From positions 13,873 to 65,912 of the forward strand of contig FN648493.1 in assembly GCA_000310025.1 (NCBI GenBank): a stretch of 52,040 nucleotides of DNA, given 5' to 3'. Shown here in pieces: positions 34,302 through 46,785 of this stretch. This DNA comes from Ectocarpus siliculosus. Its lineage: Eukaryota; Sar; Phaeophyceae; Ectocarpales; Ectocarpaceae. The notes under the pieces are model-generated. The model did not search any database. It was not told the origin of the DNA and worked only from the letters and a program-made list of their open reading frames with translations. Numbering within the stretch: the first letter of the stretch is position 1; every line of letters begins with the position of its first letter. A program made the translations under genes and the position numbers.

Positions 34302-35420
34302 ATGTGCAGGGCGTGCCGAAGTACGTCGATTTTGCACGTGCGTGTAAATGATCAGACCCCTCAAAGCTTGTGGTTATCTCGGACAACACAGACCCGGCCG
34401 AACGCTCGCAGCTGGAAGCTCCGTATCTCGAGCCGTCTACCGGTCGTGCGGGCTCTTGGCTTGACGTGGGCCCTGTCCATGGAAGATCTGCTGATGAAAG
34501 CCGTCACCAAGCTGTGGACGTCGTCGCAACGTCTTGAGCTGTAGGGATTGTCGTGTGCGTCTAGCCTGGGATCAGAAGTGGCTTGGGGGCTGACACAGAT
34601 GATATTGTTCGCAGATTCGGATATTGCCGTGGAGAACGTGTGGTGGCCGGTGCAATTGCAATGTCTGGCACTTCGGGGAAATTTCATTTAGCTCATTGCC
34701 GGAGTCGTATGGCCGGCGTCCCTGCAACAGCTATCGTTCGGGCCCTACTTCAATCAACCTATTGCCGGAGTCGCATGGCCAGCGTCCGTGCAAGAGCTGT
34801 CGTCCGGCGACAACTTCAATCAGCCCACTGCCGGAGTCGCGTGGCCATCCTCCCTGCAAAAGCTGTCGTTCGGGTACAACTTCGATCAGCCTATTGCCGG
34901 AGTCGTGTGGCCGGCTTCCCTGCAAAAGCAGGCGTTCGGGGATAGCTTCAATCAACCTATCGCCGAAGCCGTTTGGCTGGCGTCCCTGCAACAGCTATCG
35001 TTCGGGTACAACTTCGATCAGCCTATCGCCGGAGTCATGTGGCCGGTTTCCCTGCACAATCTGTCGTTCGGGGACAGCTTCAATCAGTCGATTGTCGGAG
35101 TCGTGTGGCCATCCTCCCTGCAACAGCTATCATTCGGGGCAATATTCAATCAGCCTATTGCCGGAGTCTCGAGGCCGTCTTCCCTGCAAAAGCTAACATT
35201 CGGGTTCAGATTCAATCAGCCTATTGCCGGTGTAGTGTGGCCGTCCTTCCTGCAGCAGCTATCGTTCGGGATATGTTTCAATCAGCCTATCGCCGGAGTC
35301 GTGTGGCCCGTTTTTCTGCAAAAGCTGTCGTTCGGGGACAGTTTCGATGAACCTATCGCCGGAGTCGTGTGGCCAACTTCGCTGCGATCTGGGACACGTG
35401 GTGGAGAAAGCCTGTTGTGA
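34302..35420 (+). pseudogene. FNIP-repeat gene copy 2, 11 repeats, broken
   Basis: A paralogue of the 24.6 kb gene. The frame starting at ATG 34302 matches the first copy but ends at an in-frame TAG (34542-34544), where the first copy has CAG. A second TAG falls in the first repeat, where the first copy has CAG (FNQ). A 4-base insertion upstream also shifts the frame just before this ATG. From about 34692 to the stop at 35420 an open stretch holds ten repeats, with consensus FNQPIAGVVWPxSLQxLSFG. Array length (11 against 20) differs, so the arrays have changed size since duplication. A shorter protein from an internal start is possible but no ATG was seen early in it. Confidence 0.75.
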
Positions 35421-36886
35421 AAGGCTCGGGGGGGGTTCGAGACAATTGCGTGGTTTGGTTCAGCGTGAGTGTTGAAAAGAATGGATTGATGTTTGTACAG
35501 GTGCTACAGTCCAAACTCAGCACACGTGTTCAGCATTCATTTCCACGAAATCAAATGAGGGAGAGTTGTTATTTCATGTGCATGAAATACATAGACTATT
35601 TCGAATGCCTCCTTTCAGGTACATCAAATCATCATTGCAATTGTGCAATCCTTGCATGATGTAGCAGCCGTCTTCCTGGTAAAGAGTATTTAAGGTTTGG
35701 GAATCTCGGTGGGAGATTCTGTCCTTGTGAAACACATTTGAATGACTCGTTCTCCGCGTGTAATTTATCTCTTGGGTTCATGTTGACCCGTAAAGGTGGT
35801 ACAACCATGTGTGGTATTGTGTGTGGGTGTGATATCTTGCGCGTCGTATAGGTCGAGTCTGAATGGACGAGAACAAGCTGACCGCTTCGGGGTCAGATGC
35901 ATTGTCGTCGACGTGCGCATCGTCAAGAGTTTGGTTTCTTGACGTATTCAAATGTGTTGCTACACCATTTACCTGGACTAGAGCTTGTTAGAGTGCCCAC
36001 CGTTGGCATACCAAGGGGTATGTTTGAGAGGAACGAAGATGAAGGTTCGCCCCTTGATATCCAGGAACGCTGTCCGCAAAGGTGCCGTCACTGGAGCGAC
36101 AGGTGGCTGGAGATCAAGCCATTGTACGTGGTGTGACAACGATTTTTTCTGTCGAACGTAGACGGTTGATGGGCTGGTGTCCAAGAAACGTCGTGGTTTG
36201 TGCTGCCCTAAGCAATGGGTCCATTCTCGTCGGTACCGATTAACTGTGCTGCCGAAAATCCGACCGAACCATGTGTGTGTTGTACGTTGTGTTTCGTCCC
36301 CGCTGCTCTGGGAGCCAGGTCTACTCGTTGGTGTAAATGTATCGAAGGTACTGCGGTTTCTTCGATGGGCTCTGTTTGTGTAGACTTTGCATACCTCATT
36401 CGTAGGATACGTCGCCGGTGACGCTGACCGTATGGGGATGTTTCTGGCTCTGTTCTGCTACAGTATATTGTAACGTTGTTTTTGGTTTGTCTGGGTCCTC
36501 TTTGCTTTTCTCTTTTGAGGATCCATACAAAAGCGAGATGCCAGGTTGGGGTAGTCGGCCTGTGACCACGGGAAGGAGGCATCGCCGTCAGTGGCACCGG
36601 TACGGACGTTTACAGGTCCTGAGCAGAGACCAGAACGGGTTTTCATGTGAAAACATCCACTATTCAGCAAGCTAGCCCCTGCTCTAAGGGGGCACCGCAG
36701 CGTAGTTCTCTGTGTGAGAGATACCCTGGACCCGATGTCTTCGGTTGGAAAGGGAAAGGCAACGTCTTGGGGTAGATTGAAGGAGTAGCGACGGAGTTCA
36801 ATCGGAGAGCAAAAGAAAAGTAACCGCCAGTCCTTTCAAGGTATATCTCGAGCTTTCAGGTCTTAGGGTGATCATGTCTACAAGGT
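35421..36886. other. Duplicated flank downstream of FNIP copy 2
   Basis: Matches 26561-27920 downstream of the first FNIP gene up to about 36860. It has scattered indels that break the small frames shared with the first copy. No gene recognised. Confidence 0.5.
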
Positions 36887-37294
36887 ATGACGGCTAAAGC
36901 GTTAAAAAAACGCGGGAAAATGTCGGAGGACTATTTAGATTTTACATTAAGAGACTACGAGAAGGTGCTCTGTCTCGCAATGGATGAGTGGTCAATGCTC
37001 AAAAGGCTGAGGCTCTATTCTTGCAACAATCAGGTTCTCCATGAAAGCAGCGTCTTGGTAACATGCGGAGACAGATCGTGGTCACATTTCAGAAGCAACG
37101 CTCATTTCAGTGAGAGCCGAAGGCAGCAAGAAAGAACGGGGCAAACAAAACACCACCGCTGGTTTTTACTACGTTATGTGTGTCGAAGGTACAGATGCGT
37201 TGTTCAGGAACTCTTCGATCTGCTATTGCTACTACGTGAACACCTGACGCCCTCACCAAACTACAAACACGGGAAAATATACTCACCGAACTAG
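36887..37294 (+). CDS. Unrecognised 135-codon frame
   Basis: Starts at ATG 36887 and has an ordinary amino-acid composition (begins MTAKALKKRGKMSEDYLDF) with a leucine-rich end (LFDLLLLLREHL). It lies between FNIP copy 2 and the P5CR 3' end, and is not part of the duplicated blocks. No family or motif is recognised, and chance cannot be excluded. Confidence 0.22.
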   Translation: MTAKALKKRGKMSEDYLDFTLRDYEKVLCLAMDEWSMLKRLRLYSCNNQVLHESSVLVTCGDRSWSHFRSNAHFSESRRQQERTGQTKHHRWFLLRYVCRRYRCVVQELFDLLLLLREHLTPSPNYKHGKIYSPN

Positions 37295-37601
37295 AAACAC
37301 GGGAAAATTAACTAACGTACACGAAAGCCAATGGCGCTTTTTACAGGAGAATAGCGATCCATACAACGGTCAATGAAGACCATCACTTTCTTCGTGTCTA
37401 CGACGATGGTGCCAACATCCTGATTCCACTCGATTGTTAACGAGTACTCCGCCAATCCTTCCCACCGCCCGCCTCACAAACGTCTGCTCTTCTGCTTCTT
37501 CATTGAACCACACTTCGTGCAATATCTGTGCCTCCCTCAGAACTGTTCCACACTCCCATCCTGTAGAAGAATACGCTTTGAAAGAATTACTGTCACTTCT
37601 T

Positions 37602-40600
37602 CTACTTCGTGCGTTTCTCTTCCTCCGCGTTGCGCATCTCAATAGACTTGGACGCGACCGCGATAACCGCCTGCATGGCCGCGGACCGAAAGCCGTTCTT
37701 CTCGAGAGACTCGATGGCCGCGATCGTCAGCCCCCCTGGGCTGCACACGTTGTCCTTGAGAACAGCTTCACAATCACGACACGAGAAGCAGAGGCGTAGA
37801 AGAAGCGACAGAACACACATCAAAAGGCGTACGTTTGACGGCATCGATCGACGAATACATCCAGCGGAAAGGAGATCGATGGCGTTTCATCACGACGTAG
37901 CCGCCGGCGGGGAGGGGTCATCAACGAGATGTCCCTCGTGCGCAGGGTCGTTGAGGAACCCGCTGCTTCTACAGGGGCCGGAGGTAGGGGGTGAAAGCGC
38001 AAGCTCATCCGCCGACGAGCTCAACACATCAATATCGCTTAAGGCCACCGCTGGGCAGGATGAAGGCATGTGGAAGATAGACACGCCAAGCACGCCGTCG
38101 GACATCCCAACATCAGCAACAACCAAACAAACGGACAGACGAACGAGTAACAGACGCGCAATCCAATGGAATAGATGGCACGCTAACCGGAGGTGTTATC
38201 GCTGTTTGGCGGTAAATGGAGCGGGTTAGAGTTGACAACATGTTGGTAGCCCTTACAAACAATATCGGCTGCAACCGTCCATAGCCAGTGAGAGTGCGGA
38301 TTATTCGTAGGGGTTGGGCATCATTGCTCTGATAGATGTGGTCCACCTAAAGTCTCCCAACATAAATTACAAGAAAAACGACCCTTGGTCGAGACGAATA
38401 AAACCAAAGAGTAATACCACGACGGCAACGCGAGAGCAAGGCCTCTGAAGATATCATCCGAACAAGGAGGGGCCATGGGAACAATACAACGGCAGTAATA
38501 CCCCCTCAACCAGCGAGGGTGACTTCAACACCTGCTGTACAAACCATTGCCAGCAGCTTCGTTGCTCGTTCTGCGCGACGTAAAATACTGTTCAACAACC
38601 GGCGACGAATTCACAAGCATTGTTTTACTGCAGGCCCAAGGGTCAAGACAACCCACTCCTACCCGACACCCTAGCCCCAAAGCCCCGAACGTTGTTTGGC
38701 CCACCTGGGTGTTCTCCCGTCTCTAGAACCATCTCCGCGGCACCCTTGACGGTCTGCGCGGCGAGTCTGATCGCCATCGCTCTCGGTAAGCCCATCCGGA
38801 CGCCGCCGTCCGCCAGCGCTTCGATCAGCACGTAAATGTACGCCGGCCCGCTACCGCTAACACCGGTCAGGCCTGGTGAGCCGCAGAGGGTTAAGAGAGA
38901 TCGGTGCTCATGTTTTGCATGACTTAGCCGTTAGACCATTGATCACGTGTCTTCGACAGGGCGGGGGGGCACAGCAGATTGTAAGGTACAGGGGGGGCGG
39001 GAGGGATATCGTGCATGAAAATGGATATTGTCAGCCATCATCCGGGTGTCACCCCACAGGCCGTAAGCACGTGTAAGCGCAGGGTGCACACGATGGAGTG
39101 CTAAAGCGGGACCGGCGGGGGGGCGCCACCACCACTATGCTCGAGCCATCCGCCCGACATAGTAAGTCGCTGGCCGAAGGAATAAACTAACCCTTACCCC
39201 AACTGAGGCCAACAGACCCCCCGTACCCCATACCTAGATCCCTAGCCATGGGGGCCCCGATCCCCCCCCCCTCTCTCACCGTCAAGTAACGCCTCTTTGA
39301 CCTCCACCGCGAGGCCGACAGCCCCCATTAGGGCGTGTACCGTATCCCGGTCCTCGTCGGTGGCCAGAGACCCCATCGAGAAACCGGTAGCGCCCTCGGA
39401 CACAAGGCAGGGCGTGTTGGGCATGACACGGACAACGCGCTTGCCGGGAGCGAGCTGAAGATCGTAAGGCAACGAGATAATGAATTTGGGACGACAAGGG
39501 GGACGGGGGCGCCGGCAAAAGGGTGGCGCGGTGAAGAGGCGAGGGGGTTGAGAACCTCAATTTTTTTATTGAATGTTGCTGTGACTGCCGTGTTTCGAGA
39601 CCGAATCTCGCTTGAGAGGATGAAGAAGAGAGGAAACCCGAGATTACTCTATTGTTCAACCTAGTAGCATGCCAGAAACAAGAAAGTGCATTGCGGCCGT
39701 GGAGAGGTACGTACACAACCAAGCGCATAGCAGAACGAAAAATCAGTGAAAACTAGCAAAGCTGGAAGAGGAGATGCCCGTCCGATTCGCTCCCAAGTTT
39801 GTGCGCTGCTGCTCGCACTGTGGCAAACAACAACAGGGAACAAATGACGATCTTTTACGAAACCTCAAGTCAAACTGTGACGAGGTATATCCTCTAACCC
39901 TACCCACGCCCGAATCCGAGGAAAAATCACGCGACTGACTTGGCAAAGGTGTGCCATCACGGCAAACACAGCAAGAACGCGTCCATAAAGGGCCTGTCTT
40001 GCACGAAACAGAACCCATTTCGCCGCCAAAGCGCTTAGCACGGCGTTTTTTCACCTGCTCCAACACGGCGAGAGGGATTCCGGCCGCGATGGACACGACC
40101 AGCGCATCCTTCCTGAGGTGCGGGGCGATCTCTCGCAGCACCGCCGGGACGACGTCGGGCTTGACGGCAACGACAACCACGTCGGACCCGGATGCGACCT
40201 AGACAGGCAGCACGTCAGCCAGGCAGACAGACAGACAGACAGGCAGCCAGCCAGCCAGCCAGCCAGACAAACAGACAGACAATCCAGGTTTCGTCGGTGC
40301 GGGATTGGTTCTTGATTGATGCGAAGCAGCGCAATAAGAAGCGTGCGTGCGCAAGTACCTAGGAGCAACATGTCACGGACAGACTACAAAATAAAACTTT
40401 GTCGATTTCTATTCCACGAGCACAATGTTACCCGTGCGCGAGTACGCGCCGTTGTCGTACCCAACTTCACATATTCATCCATAGTTTGAATACTATATTA
40501 CCACAAACGTGAACCGACGCGCGGCTCCAGACGCAATGGGTGGGACGGGGGCGTGGGGTCTCAGTCTGCTATCTAGAGGTTGATGTGTCCAGTAGTCAAC

Positions 40601-42260
40601 TTCACATCAAGGCAACCAGAACGGTGATGAAGGGCAGAACGCTAAAATACAAATGAGAGCAATACCGGACAACCACCTTGACACATCAAAACACAAACAT
40701 GTGAAGAAACAGGCGAAACACACAAATAAACAGGTTCGGAGCCTCGTCAGCCACCTATGCATACCTCAAGGTTAATGTCAGAGGTGCGAACGCCCAGCTT
40801 AGCAAAGCGGTCCAAGCTCGACCTGTGCGGCGCGCTCACGAAGACATTGTCTGGTTCCGTCACCTGTGGTAACCAGATCACATAGAACCGTTCGAGGCAA
40901 TAGGGCATCAAACTTGCCGAAGAGAAGAACAGATTGCTCCATCCACAGCAATAATAGTTGGGTCGGGACAAATGCTCCTACGCTCGACTGCCGTCGAGTG
41001 CAGGTTGAACGGAAGCGGAGCGGAGAGCGGTGGACTGTTCGTTCGGAGCTCTGTCTTTGAACCGCGCCCACGACTCATGAAAAATCATCCTCAAGAAGAC
41101 AAACAAGTGCGCTAACACCCTAGCCGGAGAGAGGAGACATTCTAACACATTCTAGCTGGCAGAAGAGAGGATCCTGCTAGTGGTCAAGTCCTGCCGTACG
41201 CGTGCGCGACCGACACTACTGGTGGCGATGGCACATCTCGTTGCCCCTTGTTTCAACCAGCGTTTCGAGACGCGGATACCAACGAGATAGCCAACTCAAA
41301 AGTCGAGAACGAGGACAGGCGGCGTAGGGTATGGTGCCCAGAGCGTTATGACGATGTTTTCGCGACGACGGTGCGAAGAACCAAAGCAACCACGGATTCC
41401 AATCCGTTGTTCTCGTGTTGCGGCCACATTCATACGTTTGTCCCGTACCAGAAACAGCAGGTCCTTCCGGTTCCGATAAATTTCCAAACTAACTCCTTTT
41501 TTCTTCTTTCTCCCAGTCTACGTTTGCCTCGCATAGCGTGTAGAGGCGAGCGGAGGGTTCTAGACTACCTATCGTTGACTTCTATCGACTCTTGGACCCT
41601 TTCGGTCCATGTAATTTAGAATACCGCGTCAGGTGTGAGAACGGTACGGACAGAAGACGTTACTGGGTAGAGAGAACGGAACGGTTTTTCAATGTGAAGA
41701 TAACAACAGCAGTAGCAACAACAACCACAACAACAACCACAAAAACTCCTGCTGCTTTGATCGCCCACGGCAGCCGGATCTCCAAACCTATGTGCCCCCT
41801 CACCCACCCCACAGTAGCAGCGACCGCCCTTCGTGGCCACGCCTCCGTTCTAGTTCTTACGTACGTCTACGGTCGCCAACGGACAACACATAAGCAAGCA
41901 AACCAATTCTAGCCCGGCACCGCGACTATTTCGTACGAAGCAAACCTGGAAATATGGGCAAGAGTGCACATGCAGCTATTAATAGGAGCGAAGAGCATCA
42001 TTAGCACTGGTCGGCGCCATAGGCAGTACAAGACTTCCGACTGTGGTAATGGGCAGTCTTTCTGTGTCCTTATGAATATTTTCAAAAAGCAGGAGCAAAG
42101 AAAACAGGGCAGGGAAAGAGGGCGTAAGCGGACCGATTACCTTCGACGCCACGATACCGTTGACCATCGCCGTCGCCATCATCCCGGCACCGACGAAGCC
42201 TAGCCTGGGACCGTCCCCTGGCTCCGGCGCTTCCACCTCATCCTCGACGGTGGTGGCCAT
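37602..42260 (-). CDS. P5CR: Pyrroline-5-carboxylate reductase, six exons
   Basis: Catalyses NAD(P)H-dependent reduction of 1-pyrroline-5-carboxylate to L-proline, the last step of proline synthesis. Exons on the minus strand: 42260-42141, 40863-40765, 40198-40055, 39454-39280, 38872-38705 and 37765-37602. All introns are GT-AG; the first three junctions are phase 0 and the last two split codons (G/GC and G/CT). The product is 289 residues, normal for the family. Visible motifs: Rossmann [12 protein letters not shown] (G24, G26), [25 protein letters not shown] (132-136), GVSGSGPAY (183-191), [17 protein letters not shown] and [14 protein letters not shown] (234-247). The last two exons are copied twice at 28.9-33.3 kb as pseudogenes; this copy has no lesion. 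The start ATG follows an open in-frame stretch and a possible acceptor (ttcgcag), so a targeting exon could lie upstream. Confidence 0.95.
40201..40282. repeat. CAGA/CAGC tetranucleotide microsatellite in P5CR intron 2
   Basis: About 18 mixed units of cagg, caga and ccag. It begins three bases upstream of the splice acceptor of exon three (minus strand), so it sits in the polypyrimidine/branch region of that intron. Confidence 0.8.
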
Positions 42261-43899
42261 GGCTGTTGCTGTGCCTCGCCGCTGGGCGGTGCGCCTGCGA
42301 AGCGGAACAAAAAACAGGGACAGTTCAACGAGAGTGGTGTGGTGGCGTTTGGCCCGTCTTTCTACATGATACTACACAGCGACTTCTCGGTCGGCGTGTA
42401 CAGAACGCATATATATTCCCCTTTTGAACGAACCAACCGTTGTATCTGAAAAGTTAGCATGAAGTTTGCGAGCAACCGTGGGGGCGGGGATGAGATAGAT
42501 GCGGGGTTGGACAATGAGGATGCCGAAGTACAAGCTAGGCCTGGTCCTTGAGATGAAATGCAAAGCTTCGCCAATTAGAACTTTGGGGCTGGCTTGTGAT
42601 GCTCGTGCAGATGAAGTGCGTGGCTGTCGATACATAGCTCGAAAAATCGTCGTTCCGTTGCTCCATGGCAATTACAACGTTTTTGTGGGCTCTGCGAGAG
42701 AGTTGGCAAAGCCCGGTTTTCGTCTTGTGTGTGTTTGCCTGTCACGGGGGCTTGAGATGTCGTCCACTTGAAACCGTTAAGACGTGACGGCCCTTGTCCG
42801 CAAGGGTCGTCTGTCTTGTACGAGCGCTTGTCCGTTTTGTCGCTGATGCTTGGCAATGTTCTAATGCCAGTACTTACCGTGGGAGAACAAGGACGAGTGG
42901 ACGTCCACCTTGCTACGTAGACTAGCCAACGGAGGCGTTGATGCGACTTGCTAAATCGTGTAGAGCTACTGTTTTCTATCATCTTTATGTCGGACGTGCT
43001 CAACCATATCCCAAAAAAATAATCTCGCACACGAGGTGGTGTACCTGTTGGCGAGGGCAATGACTGCACAGTCTAGCTGTTTACCCAAGCTGTTCTTTTG
43101 GCTGAGATTGCGAACGCTCCAAGAAACAAATAACAAAAAAGTAGTAGACAAAAGAGCGACCGCACTGATCCCTCCCCCATCCACCAGCAGAAGCCTTTGC
43201 GAGGATATGGGGCTAGAGTTGGTTAGGGTCAGGATTACGAAACCTCTCAAATATTTCAGACCAGTTAGATATTCGATGTGTAGGGTGTACAGATAGGGCC
43301 CGGAGATAAGAAACGTCAAAATCGGGTCGAGCCTCAATTTCTTATTCTGGGCAGAAGGACCGGCCGAAGTCGGTCAATTTCTTAAAAAAGATTTCTTTTT
43401 CCTTTGGGCTGTCGCATCCTGCAGATTCTCCCATTCCTGCTGTATTTTCTCATTTCTAATGGCGAAGAAAACAACACACCAAAAAAGGCCTTCACGTAGC
43501 ATTAAACCGACAGCTCGGCGTGGCGAACATTGGGGGTTGTGGCAGTGCAGAAGTACAGCAGCAGTGGGTAGCGCAGCCCGCGGCGGCGCTGGGGCGCAGG
43601 GGACGCCGCGAAAATAACCACTCCGCCCCTACCAAAATATTACATGACATGAGCTAGGTTGTAGGAGCTGGGAGCATGGCAGCAGCAGCAGCAGTGGGAC
43701 TTTCTTTGGACACGCTCCCCCAGCTTCTACCCCTTGTTTTTTTTGTCTTTGGGTATCGCACGATCATGTTTCTTGTTGGGACGTTTCTTATGTTGTTCCC
43801 GAGATTGAGCTGTGTTTCTTCGACCTTTTCTCATATTTTCCGTAAAAGTTTGAGCCTTTTTTTCTTAGCAGATTTTTTCTTAACTGCGGGCCCCATCTG
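42261..43899. other. Upstream region of P5CR, no gene recognised
   Basis: Should hold the P5CR promoter and any 5' exon. Open frames up to 164 codons on the minus strand (42575-43069) have no recognisable motif. A T-rich plus-strand frame (43676-44011) has hydrophobic stretches but runs into an inverted-repeat element. Confidence 0.45.
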
Positions 43900-44060
43900 T
43901 ACAGTAGGTGGCCTGGTACAATGCCGGTGGTGGACATCCGGATTCACCGGCATTATAGCGGGAGATCGGCATTATGTAGAATCGGCCTCCATAATGCCGA
44001 TTCCGGCATGACTGAAGGTCTGAGAATCCCGCTACAATGCCGGTACCGGCACTATATAGG
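43900..44060. mobile_element. Palindromic 'ccggcattata' element, copy 1
   Basis: Begins acagtaggtggcc-ggta and contains at least seven direct or inverted 'atgccgg / ccggcat' units, including the hairpin atcggcattat ... ataatgccgat. A relative in opposite orientation lies at 45447-45604. Short, non-coding and MITE-like. Confidence 0.6.
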
Positions 44061-45446
44061 AAACCGTCGAGTTATTCAATACGAAAACGTTGAGCACACA
44101 CACACCACAAGCATGATGTAATGGGGAAATATGACAGTGGATGCTGTGCCAGGAGTTTGGCAAGCATTCCGCGATCAAGCAGATTTCAGACGCGCGTGCA
44201 TCGAAGGGCCCTCCTTATGTTAGCTCATTCCTCCATGTATCTTTGGTTCTACCCCCTGACCTTTTTGATGTTCTTGGCAGAGCAGTGTCGGTGGACGAAC
44301 TCTTCCTTGACGTACAATATTCACCTCTGGTGACTCCCCGTCACTTGCAAAAATACACATAATACAAGGTCTCCCTTCGGGATGTGGGTGTCTACCCTCC
44401 CTCAGGTGACGCAAGACCACATTCGCATTGCCCGAAGAGGGACTGCGTGTCTTACAACGTTTGTATTTCCGCACAAAACATCGCGCACGTTGTTATTCTA
44501 CATTGGAGCCAGCTCGAGCGGACAATATTTTGGCAGCGAAAACTCAGACTTCCATGATGTCTTTGATTGATGATGGCAGATTTCCGAGGAGAACCGAACT
44601 TGAAGCCGAAACAACACCACAAATGGGACATGTTCAACACTGCGGCTGGATGCATGCTCCCAGACTTGTCTACACTTGGCCCGCTGCGAAGTGTAGTAAA
44701 CGTGGGTACTGCTGTTGGACAATGCGATGACACGAAGAGTCACAACCATGAATAATCGAATTAGTGAATTAATGAACGAATGAAAGTGGAGAAGCAAGAG
44801 GCAAATATTTCAAACCGTCGCATTTGATGGGTTTGATGGGTTTGAGAATTGGTTCGCCAGGCTTTGTCAGCGCGGAACGCGTCCCCGGGGATTTGAGTCA
44901 GTTTTCGCAATTTTGACCGTCAACCACACGCGCCACGGAGGCCTACCGAGCTCCGGGCACGGGCGTTAATGTGCCGACGAGCCTCCTGCGTGCCCCTGAG
45001 AAGGAACCGCGAGAAGAGACTCGCTGCCGCGAGAGAAAGAAACGCCGAAGCATGAAAAGTGACCAAATATTTTTTATGTACATCTATTAAGCATATCGTA
45101 TGCAAGTATCGAGAAAGAAAGCAGAGCAACAGCAGTACGAAATATAACACCTGAAAACACCCATGCGCGTGTCGCATAACCGATAACCGACGAACACTCG
45201 CTCACACAGAACAAGAACAAAACCCAGAGGAAATCCAAACAAAAAGACAAAAAGTGGTCAGGCTGTTGGTGTTCAGCTAAAAACGACAACCTACCCCAGA
45301 CGCTTACCAACAGGTTCCACCGAACAAGCAACCGTGATGCTGAATCGACTCAAAAACTAGCATCAGACCTTGTCGAAGTAGCCCCAAATTGTGTGTGTGT
45401 GGCGGTGCGCTCAGTGTGCAGTCCTGTGTGCGCAAGCAATCTTGAG
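44061..45446. other. Region between the two palindromic elements, no gene recognised
   Basis: Only short overlapping frames on both strands; no known motif, RNA gene or large repeat seen. Confidence 0.45.
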
Positions 45447-45604
45447 AACCGGCATTATTATCCATGGGCCACCAACCCCCGGAACCGGCATTATAGAGGG
45501 GTCGGCCGGCCTCTATAATGCCGGTACCTGCATCATACCGGCTTACCGGCATAAAGCGGGCAACCGGCATTATTCGACCGGCAATATACCGGGCCACCTA
45601 CAGC
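45447..45604. mobile_element. Palindromic 'ccggcattata' element, copy 2, inverted relative to copy 1
   Basis: Ends in taccgggccacctacag, the inverse of the start of copy 1. It contains the hairpin ccggcattatagagg ... cctctataatgccgg and several further accggcat units. Confidence 0.6.
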
Positions 45605-46761
45605 ATGTAGTAATATTTGCTTGCTCTCTGTGTAGTCTAGCTATAAGCTGGTTTCCTGTTCGGTCAATATCGATTGCACGCCGTTATTGCGCAGATTTGT
45701 TGTCATTCCGCAATGTCAACTTGGCATCGCAAGCGATACTCTGCGTTACATGCCACGGTTTCCCAGCTGAAGAACGCGTGTAAGGATTCCACTCTATATT
45801 TTTGTAACTACAGAGTACAAATGTTTTGCTGGTTGGAGTGCGAGCATCAGACATGGGCACAAGAATTCGAACAGAAAGAAGCAACCAGCCTGAACCCCAG
45901 CATGAGGGGCATCACATGTCGCCAAACAGCGATCAAGGGGTTGCTAGATGAGGGTTTGCTCCGAACCCACAAAGGACACAGGCATGGGGGAAAATAAGGC
46001 AAAAGTCTGGTTTCCACGCTCTCTTCTCTCTTCTTTGGTGGACCACCTGTGCGCTGCTGGTTGGGGTCGCCATCGCCAAGCCCCGGTGTGTAGAGCTGAC
46101 GCTGGGGTTATCAAGAAAGGTGAACAGGCGAACGCCGCTACTCCTGGATTCGTCCGGCGACGGAGTCGGCTGCAGGATGGAGCCCCAGAAGCATTTCGTA
46201 GAGCCAACGACAGCAAACAGAGCGGCCGTAGGAAGGTCATCTTGCATGGGAAGTGCTCGGTACGCACATGTGCATCATCAGCTGATAGCTGATGTGCATA
46301 TTCCCAGCATCCCGGCATACGTACGTGTGTGCAACTTGCACATTTTTTTTTGGGGCTGTTGGACGACCAGCCAATGAGCGGGCGATTGAGTGTGCACCAG
46401 AGCTACAAGGAGCATCCACCAGCACACAGCAGTACCTTGACTTTTTGCAAAGAAGCAGAGGGCCATGCCACCATGCCATCACACAAGTAAGGGGGGCAGA
46501 GGAGAGAAAAAGAGGGCACGAGGAAAGACGTGGCATGGATAAAGTGCTGCAGTCGATCATCTCGTACAAAAGTCGACGCAAAGTATTTTATTAGTGTATT
46601 GGTCATGCACATGCCGACTATCATGATGAGTGGACATATAGCAGCAGTAGCCTACATGTCTACAAGTTCAAGTGTAAATCGCAGTGCAGCTGAAGTGTGT
46701 TGCACCCTCCGAGGTGCACACATGCCCTCCCCTCTCCCGTTCGTCGGCAGCACCCTGTTTC

Positions 46762-46785
46762 ATGTGCACACATGAAACACGATCG
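46762..46785. repeat. Perfect 11-bp inverted repeat with 2-base centre
   Basis: Two perfect 11-base arms (tgtttcatgtg / cacatgaaaca) around CA. Part of the core, gtgcacacatg, also occurs about 50 bases upstream. It could be a protein-binding site or chance. Confidence 0.5.

Noticed and set aside
43676-44011. 111-codon plus-strand frame with hydrophobic segments
   Set aside because: Phe/Leu runs come from T-rich sequence, and the end of the frame is translated inverted-repeat element.
43900-45604. Possible CRISPR-like spaced repeats of ccggcattata
   Set aside because: Units are irregularly spaced, occur in both orientations, and the host is a eukaryote; they form palindromic elements.
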